Assembly (NCBI RefSeq): GCF_019222765.1
Contig: NZ_CP078145.1
Coordinates: 7,564,001-7,628,000, forward strand
DNA: 64,000 bases
Reading direction: 5' to 3'
Origin: Nocardia iowensis
GTDB taxonomy: Bacteria; Actinomycetota; Actinomycetes; Mycobacteriales; Mycobacteriaceae
Shown here: positions 27,308-34,989 of the stretch, one piece after another
Numbering within the stretch: position 1 is the first letter of the stretch
How the letters are laid out: each line of letters opens with the position of its first letter
The notes under the pieces: model-generated
What the model saw: the letters and a program-made list of their open reading frames with translations, nothing else
The model's database searches: none
What the model was told of the DNA's origin: nothing
Program-made: the position numbers and the translations under genes

Positions 27308-27603
27308 TGAGCGCTCCGCTGTTGACCGAAACCGAACTGGCCGAGGCACTGGCCACCCTTCCGGACTGGACCAGGGACGGCGACGTCCTGACCCGCACCG
27401 TCCAAGCGCCCACCTTCCTCGCGGGCATCGAGCTCGTCCGACAGGTCGCCGAAGCGGCCGAGGCCGCCAATCACCATCCCGATATCGATATCCGCTGGCG
27501 CAAGGTGACGTTCGCGCTGTCCACCCACGATTCGGGTGGCCTCACCGCGCTGGACGTCGAGCTGGCTCGCAAGATCGACCAACTGGCCGCGCAACTCAGC
27601 TGA
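27307..27603 (+). CDS. phhB: Pterin-4a-carbinolamine dehydratase
   Basis: A 98-residue protein of the PCD/DCoH family, which dehydrates 4a-hydroxytetrahydropterin during recycling of the pterin cofactor. The signature NHHPDIDIRWRKV (His57-His58 region) and the THDSGGLTALD segment are intact, and the size is normal. The GTG start is at the end of a tandem repeat. It lies tail-to-tail with pimE, as in M. tuberculosis (Rv1159A next to Rv1159). No aromatic amino-acid hydroxylase is nearby, so the actual substrate in this organism is open. Confidence 0.92.
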   Translation: MSAPLLTETELAEALATLPDWTRDGDVLTRTVQAPTFLAGIELVRQVAEAAEAANHHPDIDIRWRKVTFALSTHDSGGLTALDVELARKIDQLAAQLS

Positions 27604-27605
27604 AG

Positions 27606-28871
27606 CTAGGCGGCGCGCGCGGGGCCCTCAACGGGCACCCGCGCCGCCCGCGGGCCTGAGCGCGCGCGCCGACCGGAGTTGATCACCCAGACGAAGAACA
27701 CCAGCACGCCGATCACGTCCACCGCGCCGAGCCAGGCCAGCACGGCCGGTCGCGGAATGGTCCAGATCGAATCCTGGAAGAACGACAGCACCCACGGCAC
27801 GCCGATCAGCGTGGTCACCAACCAGTAGCCCGCGATGATCTTGGCGCCGGGCACCTGCCGCAGCGGTCCGTAGAGCAGCCACAGCACCGTCGGCAGCAGC
27901 CAAACCCAGTGGTGCGACCAGGAAATGGGCGAGACGAGCACACCGAACAGCTGCACCATGATCAGCGTGCCCATCCGGTCGTCCGGCCCGAGCACGCGCC
28001 AGGCCAGGAAGGCCAGCACCGCAACGACCAGCACCGCGGCGATCCACCACGGGCCGGATTCCACGTCGTCGCCGAGGATTCGGCTCAGCGTGCCGCGCAG
28101 CGACTGGTTCCACACCGAGCCCACCGGACCGATCCGGTCGGCGTCGCCGAGCAGGGTGCCGAAGTACCGCCGCGCCTCATGCGGGGCGAGCAGGAAACTG
28201 ATGCCGACCGTCGCGCCGAACACCAGCGCCGACCACACCACGGTGCCCCAGCGCCGCCGGGCGACGAAGTAGAGACCGCTGATCGCCGGGGTCAGCTTGA
28301 TTCCCGCGATGACGCCGACCAGCCCACCAGAGAGCCACCAGCGTGAGCTGCGCACCGCGACCATCGCGCCGAGCACCAGGAAGACATTGACCTGGCCGTA
28401 GTCCATCGTGGTCCGCACCGGCTCCATCCACAGGCCGAGCGCGGTCCAGCCCACCGCCGCGGTGTGCCACCGCGGCTCGCGCGCCCGCTCCGCACCCAGG
28501 ATCAGCTCGAACGCGATGCGCACCACCGCGTACAGCGCGGCGGCGATGGCCAGCAGCCAGGCCACCGCGACGACGGTGAACGGAAGATAGTGCAGCGGAA
28601 AAAACACCAGCGCGGCAAACGGCGGGTAGGTGAACGGCAGCGGGAAGTCCGGGGTCTTCTCCGCGTAGGTGAAGTCGTAGAGCCGGTCGGTGACCAGCGC
28701 CGCCGATCCGTCGACGTAGACGTGCAGGTCGACGAGGTTCATGCCGTTGTCTGACAACAGCATCCAGAGCAGCCTGGCCAGCACGGACAGACCGAGTGCC
28801 GAGACAGCCCATCGGAGTTGACGGTTCAAATCGCAGGCTTTCGACTCGGGTGCGGTGCGTCGGCCCGGCAC
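27606..28871 (-). CDS. pimE: Mannosyltransferase PimE (GT87)
   Basis: A 421-residue polytopic membrane glycosyltransferase (about 10-11 helices) that adds an alpha-1,2 mannose from polyprenyl-phosphate-mannose to PIM4, making PIM5. The GT-C catalytic aspartate is expected in VDLHVY (Asp48 here; Asp58 is the essential residue in the mycobacterial enzyme). The large extracytoplasmic loop after the first helix and the helix pattern fit the DUF2029/GT87 family. It matches Rv1159, which also abuts phhB. Together with lpqW it marks an envelope rich in inositol mannosides. Confidence 0.9.
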   Translation of the reverse strand: MPGRRTAPESKACDLNRQLRWAVSALGLSVLARLLWMLLSDNGMNLVDLHVYVDGSAALVTDRLYDFTYAEKTPDFPLPFTYPPFAALVFFPLHYLPFTVVAVAWLLAIAAALYAVVRIAFELILGAERAREPRWHTAAVGWTALGLWMEPVRTTMDYGQVNVFLVLGAMVAVRSSRWWLSGGLVGVIAGIKLTPAISGLYFVARRRWGTVVWSALVFGATVGISFLLAPHEARRYFGTLLGDADRIGPVGSVWNQSLRGTLSRILGDDVESGPWWIAAVLVVAVLAFLAWRVLGPDDRMGTLIMVQLFGVLVSPISWSHHWVWLLPTVLWLLYGPLRQVPGAKIIAGYWLVTTLIGVPWVLSFFQDSIWTIPRPAVLAWLGAVDVIGVLVFFVWVINSGRRARSGPRAARVPVEGPARAA

Positions 28872-29170
28872 CCGGCAATGCGAGTGTTCGGCGACAGGAA
28901 TGGACGGCTCCGACTAGATTAACCGCAGCGCGGATCCGACCCCGTGCGCCCTCACATCAAAAGACTCACCCTGAATCACTGATAACATTTGCATCACCTT
29001 TCACACCAGTAACACCCGGGGCGCGCTACCGTCTGATAACACTGATCGTCCGCAGCACCTGTAGGGCAGCACGGCTGTACACATAGCCGTGATGTCCCTA
29101 GAGTGACCCCCGAAACGATGGCTTTTCAGCATCGGCCCCAGATGTACCCGAGGTAAGGACGGCTAGACCA
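28872..29170. other. Divergent promoter region between pimE and a secreted-protein gene
   Basis: About 300 bp without a credible gene. CTGATAACA occurs twice (28979-28987 and 29033-29041), 54 bp apart, with AGTAACAC between, in a noticeably A/T-richer patch (28970-29045). These may be regulator half-sites for the secreted protein at 29171; an MtrA-type response regulator is one possibility but is not demonstrable. Confidence 0.4.
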
Positions 29171-29956
29171 GTGCTTCGCACCCGAGGATCGCGGATTGCA
29201 TTGTCCGCGCTCGCCATCGCGGCGAGTGCCACGCTTGCCGCGCCGACGACAGCAGTCGCGGCGCCCGCGCCCGCGCCTGCGGCGACCCCGAACACCGTGC
29301 CGATGGTCCCCGAGGGCGTCCCGGTCGATGCTCTGGCCGCCCTGGCTCCCGCAATCATCGGCTCGATCGCCGGTCCCGCCGATATCGCGGCAGGCCCGCA
29401 GTCGGCCATCCTCGATCAGGCTCGGACGCTGCTCGCGACACTGAACCTGCCGCCGCAGATCAAGTCCACGCTGGAACGGATCATCACCTTCCTGGACGGC
29501 AGCGGCGGCGGTGGACCCAAGCTGCCGCAAGAGGGCCCGGCCATCGCGCAGTTCCTCTACCCGACCATCGGCAAGGGCTGCATCGGCCCGACCGCCGACT
29601 CGGTCGGCACCGCGCTCGCCGTGCCCGGCCCGGCGCAGCTGCCGCCGCCCGGACCGCAGGCCGGTCAGACCGGCTTCGTGTTTACCGCCCTCGGCACCAA
29701 GGCGCCGACGGCAGAGCAGAATCCGCCGATGACGGTGCAGTGGATGAACCTGGATACCCGCCAGTCCGGCATCCTGCCGCTGACCGACGAGGCCAAGATC
29801 AATCCGGGTGGCCCGGCCACCCTGTCCGCGATCGCCGACACCGGTTCCGGCCGAGTCGTCGCGGTCGTCGCCGGCTCGCTGACCACCAAGGCCGACGACG
29901 CCGACCCGCGGACCTGCTCGTTCCTGCCGACGCTCGGATTCTTCACCGTCGCTTGA
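29171..29956 (+). CDS. Secreted Ala/Pro-rich protein of unknown function
   Basis: A 261-residue protein with a signal peptide (MLRTRGSRIALSALAIAASA, cleavage near Ala-Ala at 33-36) and a Pro/Ala-rich start to the mature part. Two cysteines (one in GKGCIG, the other in DPRTCSF) could form a disulfide. The mature domain is mostly beta by composition (TGFVFTALGT, TVQWMNL, GRVVAVVAGS). Mycobacteria encode a secreted Ala/Pro-rich protein (Rv1157c) at the equivalent place beside pimE, so this is probably its relative. A strong terminator follows. Role unknown, probably in the envelope. Confidence 0.7.
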   Translation: MLRTRGSRIALSALAIAASATLAAPTTAVAAPAPAPAATPNTVPMVPEGVPVDALAALAPAIIGSIAGPADIAAGPQSAILDQARTLLATLNLPPQIKSTLERIITFLDGSGGGGPKLPQEGPAIAQFLYPTIGKGCIGPTADSVGTALAVPGPAQLPPPGPQAGQTGFVFTALGTKAPTAEQNPPMTVQWMNLDTRQSGILPLTDEAKINPGGPATLSAIADTGSGRVVAVVAGSLTTKADDADPRTCSFLPTLGFFTVA

Positions 29957-29965
29957 GTTTCGAGT

Positions 29966-29997
29966 AAAGGCGGCGACTCTCCTGAGTCGCCGCCTTT
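29966..29997. terminator. Strong hairpin terminator
   Basis: A perfect 14-bp stem, AAAGGCGGCGACTC / GAGTCGCCGCCTTT, with a TCCT loop, 9 bases after the stop of the secreted-protein gene. The arms begin with AAA and end with TTT, so each direction has a short U-run. It is the best terminator in the window. Confidence 0.9.
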
Positions 29998-30074
29998 GTC
30001 GTCTCCAGGACATCCCGGCGGCGAATCGCCGCGATGACGCATGCGCGGGCGGTGATTGTGGTAGACCGCTAACT

Positions 30075-30434
30075 ATGGCGACGATCGAACATTCGATACG
30101 GCCCGGCCGCTCCATCCGGAGCAGGCGCTCGCACCGATCGATACTGTCCTACCGATCCGAGGGCTCCATTCTCTCCATCGGGTCGGCCTACTCGATCCTC
30201 TCGATCGGCAGCGTCGGCTCGGTGCTGTCGGTCGGCTCGGTCGGCTCGTTCGGGTCGGCCATTTCCTCGTTCTCGTTCACCAGCCTCGGCTCGGCATTCT
30301 CCGGCTTGTCCCGCTGGTCGATGTTCTCCTGGCTCGGCGACCACGAGGCACCGGACACCCGTCCGACACTGCGGGTGGTGCCGGACGACGAGCCCGATCT
30401 ACGGGAAGCACCGCTCAGCCACTGTCAGACCTAG
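30075..30434 (+). CDS. Serine-triplet repeat protein (Sxx)n, unknown function
   Basis: A 119-residue protein in which serine occupies every third position from residue 13 to residue 85: 25 serines without a break in register. Residues 7-28 are basic (SIRPGRSIRSRRSHRS), 31-88 are hydrophobic/Gly (SILSIGSAYSILSIGS and onward), and the tail 89-119 is acidic (EAPDTRPTLRVVPDDEPDLR). Serine codons vary (TCG, AGC, TCC), so the pattern is held at protein level and is not a simple DNA repeat. There is no signal peptide and no recognised domain. A three-residue period suggests an extended helix or a stacked beta solenoid. A terminator isolates it from the preceding gene. Confidence 0.7.
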   Translation: MATIEHSIRPGRSIRSRRSHRSILSYRSEGSILSIGSAYSILSIGSVGSVLSVGSVGSFGSAISSFSFTSLGSAFSGLSRWSMFSWLGDHEAPDTRPTLRVVPDDEPDLREAPLSHCQT

Positions 30435-30442
30435 AGCGGCGG

Positions 30443-31150
30443 CTACCACTGGCCGAAGTCGGCGGCGAGGGCATTGTTGAGATCAATGCCGACGCCGTCG
30501 AGCGAGCGCTTGTCGATTTCGAACTGGTGCAGGTGCGCGGCGGGGTGCACGACACCGTTGGACCCCCAATTGTGTTGCCAGTACCAGGAACACAGGTCTG
30601 CGGCGCGGGCGAGTTCGATGGTGGGGGCGTTGGCGTACATGCCGGTGTTCTCCTGGCCGAGCACCTCCTGCCAGCCGAGTAGGTAGGGCGCGATCATGGT
30701 GGCGAACTCGACCGGCGTCGGGTTGTCGTCGATCGAGGCGTAGATCGGCACACCGTCGGGTCCGCCTGCGGCATAGTGCAATTCGAGCCCGCGCTGGGCG
30801 TGCTTCTTGCCCGCCTCCAGTCCACCGCGCCAGTCCGCGGTGGGGCCCTTGCCGAATTGGTAGCAGGAGACGATGTTCAGGCCCGCCTCGTGCAACTGAT
30901 CCACTTCGTTGGCGCGCAGCGGTTTGCCTTCCATCCATTCCGCGCCGGGGCGTCGGTCGGAGACGTACCGGATCACGCCGAGATGCCCGGCGTCCCTGAT
31001 CGCGGTGGCCGACGGGACTCCGCCCGCGTAATCGATCAACGTGCCGAAGGTATCGGCGGCGGCGCGCGGCATCGAAGCGGTCACGCCGATCGCGGCCGCC
31101 GCGGCGGCATACCCGAATAGCTCCCGCCGGGACACAGAATTGGAACGCAT
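30443..31150 (-). CDS. Tat-exported DUF1906 (glycoside-hydrolase-like) protein
   Basis: A 235-residue protein with a twin-arginine signal, VSRRELFGYAAAAAAIGV, at residues 6-23. The mature domain matches the DUF1906 glycoside-hydrolase-like TIM barrel: GTLIDYAGGVPSATAIRDAG at its start, IRYVSDRRP, then PIYASIDDNPTP, where acidic residues line the expected active site. It resembles Rv2525c of M. tuberculosis, a Tat substrate of similar size linked to the cell wall. ATG 31150 places the Arg pair correctly; a start 10 codons upstream is less likely. It converges on the serine-repeat gene. Confidence 0.85.
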   Translation of the reverse strand: MRSNSVSRRELFGYAAAAAAIGVTASMPRAAADTFGTLIDYAGGVPSATAIRDAGHLGVIRYVSDRRPGAEWMEGKPLRANEVDQLHEAGLNIVSCYQFGKGPTADWRGGLEAGKKHAQRGLELHYAAGGPDGVPIYASIDDNPTPVEFATMIAPYLLGWQEVLGQENTGMYANAPTIELARAADLCSWYWQHNWGSNGVVHPAAHLHQFEIDKRSLDGVGIDLNNALAADFGQW

Positions 31151-31360
31151 CGCAGGACTCCTTCGCGCAACCCCGACCATGGATGGCAGCGTGCCCGGCG
31201 CACCTTCCCCAAGGTATGCAGTGCGCGCCGGGAGCCTCGAACGTGTACTTATTTCACCATATTCACTTGGGAACCGCTAGACCCACGGGACACGTCTATT
31301 CACATTGGTCACATGCGTGACAACTAGCCGTCGACGCTGCTGTCGTGGCAGTTCACTGGC

Positions 31361-32509
31361 CTAGCCAGCCGGAGACGGGGCGGGCCCTACGCCGTCGATG
31401 CGGGCGGCGACGTCGATGGTCCGGCCGGAATTATCGGCCAACTCCTTGCTGATAACCCCGGCGACCTGGGCAATCACTTGCTTTTTGATCCCGGCGATGG
31501 CACCAAGCGTTGCCGCACGCACGCCGTGTGCCTTGAACTCCAACCGGATATCGTCCGGCTCGGGCGGCGGCACATCGATGACGACGAGCAACGGGTCGGC
31601 CGCACGCGCGGTCAACACCAGCGGGACCTCGACGTCGGCTCGATAGCGGTTGGCCTTCAGCACATCGACGGTGATATCGAGGCTGACCGGCAGCGTCAGG
31701 TCGAAAGCCCGTGGCGTGTCCGCCTTGTCTGCCAGCTGCGGCACCCGCACGTTCCCCCGTACGGTGACCGTCGCCGACTTGCGCGGCCCGGTCTTCAGTG
31801 GACCGACTTCGATCGGTCGTCCCGCCATCCGCTCCACCACATCGAAGACGCGCTCCCTGGTCACAATCCGCGAGAAGAACCGGTGCCCGAATTCGTCGTA
31901 GCCGATCCAGTCGAACTCCGCCTGCTCCCGATGCGCCGACGGCGTACCGCTCACCATGGCCTCGATATCGAAGACCCGGCTGCGTCGCGCCTGCGGGTCG
32001 GCGAGCATGCCGTTCACCCGGGAGGCGACTTCGCGTTGCACCAGGCCCGCGATCGGGTCGAGCAACAATTCCCCGACCGACTCCACCGCTTGCGCGCGCA
32101 GCACGAAGCTGACGTCACGTGGGGTGACCGGCGGGATGTCGATGACGATCAGCAGCGGGTCGGCGGTGCGCGCGTGCAAGGTCAGGTCGATCTCGACGCG
32201 TGCTTCCAGCCGCAACTTCTTGCCGCCGAGCATCACCTTCACCGCCAACGACACCGGGACGGTGACGTCGAAGGTGACGTGCGGGCCGCTGTGCAACACC
32301 ACCGGCTTGCCCACCTTGCCCTCGGCGACGAAACCCGCGAGGCCGGCCGGACCGATCGAAAACGGGCCGATCGTCATGCCGCGACCGGTCATCCCGGCCA
32401 CCGCGGCTTCGATCCGGTCCTTCGTCACCGCGTGCGTGACGAAGCGCTCCCCGAAATCGGCATAGTCGATCCAGGGTGGATCGCTACTCGGTTCGTCGGT
32501 CGGCTGCAT
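31361..32509 (-). CDS. Two-repeat protein of unknown function
   Basis: About 382 residues made of two homologous halves of about 180. Repeat 1 opens PWIDYADFGERFVTHAVTKD and repeat 2 opens DWIGYDEFGHRFFSRIVTRE; both continue with a (V/I)GPxxxGP turn and share LxARxADPLLxVIDxPP in their second part. The repeats alternate beta strands with a C-terminal amphipathic helix, and there is no signal peptide. A lipid-binding TULIP-like fold is conceivable from the strand/helix pattern, but no family was recognised. ATG 32509 is preferred; GTG 32530 is the alternative. Confidence 0.65.
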   Translation of the reverse strand: MQPTDEPSSDPPWIDYADFGERFVTHAVTKDRIEAAVAGMTGRGMTIGPFSIGPAGLAGFVAEGKVGKPVVLHSGPHVTFDVTVPVSLAVKVMLGGKKLRLEARVEIDLTLHARTADPLLIVIDIPPVTPRDVSFVLRAQAVESVGELLLDPIAGLVQREVASRVNGMLADPQARRSRVFDIEAMVSGTPSAHREQAEFDWIGYDEFGHRFFSRIVTRERVFDVVERMAGRPIEVGPLKTGPRKSATVTVRGNVRVPQLADKADTPRAFDLTLPVSLDITVDVLKANRYRADVEVPLVLTARAADPLLVVIDVPPPEPDDIRLEFKAHGVRAATLGAIAGIKKQVIAQVAGVISKELADNSGRTIDVAARIDGVGPAPSPAG

Positions 32510-32792
32510 CAGATGTTCCGAAACCCTCACCTCTCGATGGACAACCGACACGGTACGCGACCAACATTGCCTGGAACTTGCACGCGTACGCCGCATTCGT
32601 CCCGACTGTGCCCGGTCCGTCCGGCAGCGCGCGTTCTGCGCTCAACCCGAGATCCCCGTCCTGCCGATGAGGGGGAAGCAGGGCGGGGATCGGCGACGGC
32701 GCTGCCGGGCGCCGCCACTTCTATCGTAGAACTACCCGCGCACCGACCCGTCGCGCGCACCCGTCACCACCATCGTTGGCTGGCAATGATTT

Positions 32793-33449
32793 TCACAATC
32801 GTCCGTAGCCGACGATGCCCGGGACGTCGGCCGGCGCGAAGGTGTGCATGCCGACTTCGCCGAATTCGTTGCCGCCGATGGTCGTCACGACACCGGCCTC
32901 GGCCTTCAGCACGATATTGGTGTGCTGACCGAACGGACTGGCGTCGGTGTACAGCAGTACATCGCCCATGCGCGGCTGATAGCCGCCGAACGGGACGAAT
33001 CGGCCCGTACTCGCGTAGTACTCCTGGAGTGTGTAGACGCCGGGAATCCGCCACGAACCCGAATTCGGATTGGCCAGTGGCGCACCCGCTTCGCGCATCA
33101 CCCAGCTGACGAAGTCCGCGCACCAGGGTTCGACGACGCCCTCGGCGTACTTGGTGCCCGACCCCGGCGCGCCAAACTCGCGCTCCGCCACCGCGAGAAT
33201 TCGGGCCTGCGTCGGGTCGAGCGTGGATCGGTCGATCGCCGGGAACTCCGTGACGCGCTGCCCGGTGATGGCCGGTGCGCCCGATTGTTCTTGCCACCAG
33301 CGAGCTCCCACCACCCCGGCGACCACGAGCGCGATGACCAGCAGCACCGCCGCGAGCCACCGGCCCGCCTGCCGGTTCGACCGGCCGTGCCGGGCGCCCT
33401 CCCTGCGGTAACGCACTCGGTGCGAGGTTCTGGCCTGGTGCTCGGACAT
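32793..33449 (-). CDS. Membrane-anchored CHAP-domain peptidoglycan amidase
   Basis: A 218-residue protein with a basic cytoplasmic N-terminus, one membrane segment (about residues 31-49) and an extracytoplasmic CHAP domain. The catalytic pair is in EPWCADFVSWVMREAG (Cys110) and GQHTNIVLK (His176), with GDVLLYTD between them. CHAP enzymes cut amide bonds of peptidoglycan. The start follows GGGGGAGAA, which favours ATG 33449 over the longer frame. It is divergent from vapB. Confidence 0.85.
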   Translation of the reverse strand: MSEHQARTSHRVRYRREGARHGRSNRQAGRWLAAVLLVIALVVAGVVGARWWQEQSGAPAITGQRVTEFPAIDRSTLDPTQARILAVAEREFGAPGSGTKYAEGVVEPWCADFVSWVMREAGAPLANPNSGSWRIPGVYTLQEYYASTGRFVPFGGYQPRMGDVLLYTDASPFGQHTNIVLKAEAGVVTTIGGNEFGEVGMHTFAPADVPGIVGYGRL

Positions 33450-33554
33450 TTCTCCCCCGGTTCGTCGCGGCCGATCTGGTCCTTGCTGAATTGGACGAAC
33501 GGGCCCGCCGAACGGTTCCCTGCCAAAAACCACTTTCACTCCAACCGCACCAGC

Positions 33555-33590
33555 GGTAGAGTTCTACCAACCCGTTCTAGGAGGGTAGAA
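33555..33590. promoter_or_regulatory. VapB operator with nested ribosome site
   Basis: Two inverted repeats directly ahead of vapB: GGTAGA-GT-TCTACC (33555-33568) and TTCTA-GGAGGG-TAGAA (33575-33590). The second encloses the ribosome-binding site of ATG 33592. Autoregulated antitoxin genes usually carry such palindromes; binding by VapB/VapBC is an inference from position. Confidence 0.6.
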
Positions 33591-33591
33591 A

Positions 33592-33843
33592 ATGGGACTG
33601 AACATCAAGAATGAGAACGTGCACGCCTTAGTGCGTGAGGCAGCGGAGCGAACGGGGATGTCGCAAACCAGCGTTGTCGAGGAGGCACTGAAGCGCATGT
33701 TGAAAGAACTGGATGCCGAGCAGGAGACTCGGCTAGAAGACCTGCGGGCGATCGTGGCGGATATCCACGCGATCATGAGGGAGTCCGAGTACCCGCCCCT
33801 GACCACCGACGATCTCTACGATGATGAGGGGCTGCCCGCATGA
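33592..33843 (+). CDS. vapB: VapB-type antitoxin
   Basis: An 83-residue protein whose N-terminal part is a PSK/ribbon-helix-helix DNA-binding unit (MGLNIKNENVHALVREAAERTGMSQTS in spirit, beta strand then two helices, residues 2-38). A C-terminal acidic tail (TTDDLYDDEG) probably wraps the toxin. Its TGA overlaps the vapC ATG by 4 bp. It should repress its own promoter through the palindromes at 33555-33590. Confidence 0.9.
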   Translation: MGLNIKNENVHALVREAAERTGMSQTSVVEEALKRMLKELDAEQETRLEDLRAIVADIHAIMRESEYPPLTTDDLYDDEGLPA

Positions 33844-34232
33844 TCGTGGATGCGTCCGCTCTGCTCGCCATCCTCAACGAGGAACCCGAATCCGACTCGT
33901 TCACCGAAATCCTGGGGTCGGCGCCACGTGTCGCGATGTCGGTCGTCAACCATTTCGAGGTAGCCATCAAGGTCGACCGTCATCCGAATCCGGTGCTCGC
34001 GCGACGCGCTGACCAATTGATGGAGCGAGCACAGGTCGAGCTCGTTCCCGTCACGCTCGAGCAGGCCGCGATCGCGCGAGCGGCGTATCGCGACTTCGGC
34101 AAAGGCAGTGGGCATAAAGCCGAGCTCAACCTCGGCGACTGCTTCGCCTACGCACTCGCCACCGTCACCAAGAAACCGCTGCTCTACAAGGGCAACGACT
34201 TCGGCCACACCGACATCAGATCGGCGGTGTGA
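33840..34232 (+). CDS. vapC: VapC-type PIN-domain ribonuclease toxin
   Basis: A 130-residue PIN-domain protein with all four acidic metal-binding residues in place: Asp4 (MIVDASALLAIL), Glu40 (NHFEVAIK), Asp100 (LNLGDCFAYALA) and Asp120 (YKGNDF). VapC toxins are Mg2+-dependent RNases that cut tRNA or rRNA when free of antitoxin. The gene is coupled to vapB by an ATGA overlap. No inactivating change is seen, so the module looks functional. Confidence 0.93.
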   Translation: MIVDASALLAILNEEPESDSFTEILGSAPRVAMSVVNHFEVAIKVDRHPNPVLARRADQLMERAQVELVPVTLEQAAIARAAYRDFGKGSGHKAELNLGDCFAYALATVTKKPLLYKGNDFGHTDIRSAV

Positions 34233-34338
34233 GATCGGAGCCTGATTCCGGGCGGCCGCCGCGCCGCCCGGAATACCGTCCGGCCGAGCGAAATCCGCGA
34301 TACTCTCCCAGAACACCGGGCGACGGGGAGGTACGACC

Positions 34339-34989
34339 CTGGACACGCTGTGGACTTTCGTAGTACACCGGCGACATCAGCTGCTCATCGACTCCTATCT
34401 GCATGTGTCGGCGGTGCTGCAGTCGGTGCTGGTGGCGACCCTCGTCGCGGTGCTGATCGGGATACTGGTGCACCGCAGCCCGCTCGGCTCCTCGCTCGCG
34501 ACGGCTCTGGCGAGCGCCATCCTCACGGTGCCCTCGTTCGCGCTGCTCGGCTTGCTGATTCCGGTGCTCGGTCTCGGCGTGGGTCCGACGATCACCGCGC
34601 TGGTGCTCTACGCGCTGCTGCCGATCCTGCGCAATACGATCATCGGGCTGTCCTCGGTCGATCCGGCGGTGACCGACGCCGCCCGTGGCGTCGGGATGAA
34701 CCGATTCCGGGTGCTCACCGCCATCGAACTCCCCCTCGCCTGGCCCGCGATCCTGGCCGGGATGCGGGTCAGCACGCAGCTGATCATGGGCATCCTCGCC
34801 ATCGCCGCCTACGCCAAGGGACCGGGGCTCGGCAACCTCATCTTCTCCGGACTCGCGCGCCTCGGCAGCCCGAACGCGGTGCCACAGGCACTGGTCGGCA
34901 CCGTGCTCATCGTCGTGCTCGCGCTCGTACTGGACGGGATCTACGTCCTCGTCGGACGTCTCACCACCTCGAGGGGAATCCGTGACTGA
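34339..34989 (+). CDS. Osmolyte ABC transporter permease (OpuCB/ProW-type), CTG start
   Basis: A membrane protein of about 216 residues with five or six helices and the binding-protein-dependent permease EAA-type loop (DAARGVGMNRFRVLTAIELPLA). The family is the glycine-betaine/carnitine/choline importer permease. The first ATG/GTG in frame is GTG 34405, which would remove the conserved-looking N-terminus LDTLWTFVVHRRHQLLIDSY. GGGGAGG at 34325-34331 sits 7 bases before an in-frame CTG at 34339, so a CTG start is proposed. First gene of a four-gene operon. Confidence 0.82.
   Translation: MDTLWTFVVHRRHQLLIDSYLHVSAVLQSVLVATLVAVLIGILVHRSPLGSSLATALASAILTVPSFALLGLLIPVLGLGVGPTITALVLYALLPILRNTIIGLSSVDPAVTDAARGVGMNRFRVLTAIELPLAWPAILAGMRVSTQLIMGILAIAAYAKGPGLGNLIFSGLARLGSPNAVPQALVGTVLIVVLALVLDGIYVLVGRLTTSRGIRD

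Noticed and set aside
28970..29045. MtrA-type binding sites before the secreted-protein gene
   Set aside because: Only partial half-site similarity; kept as a description of the region and not as a site.
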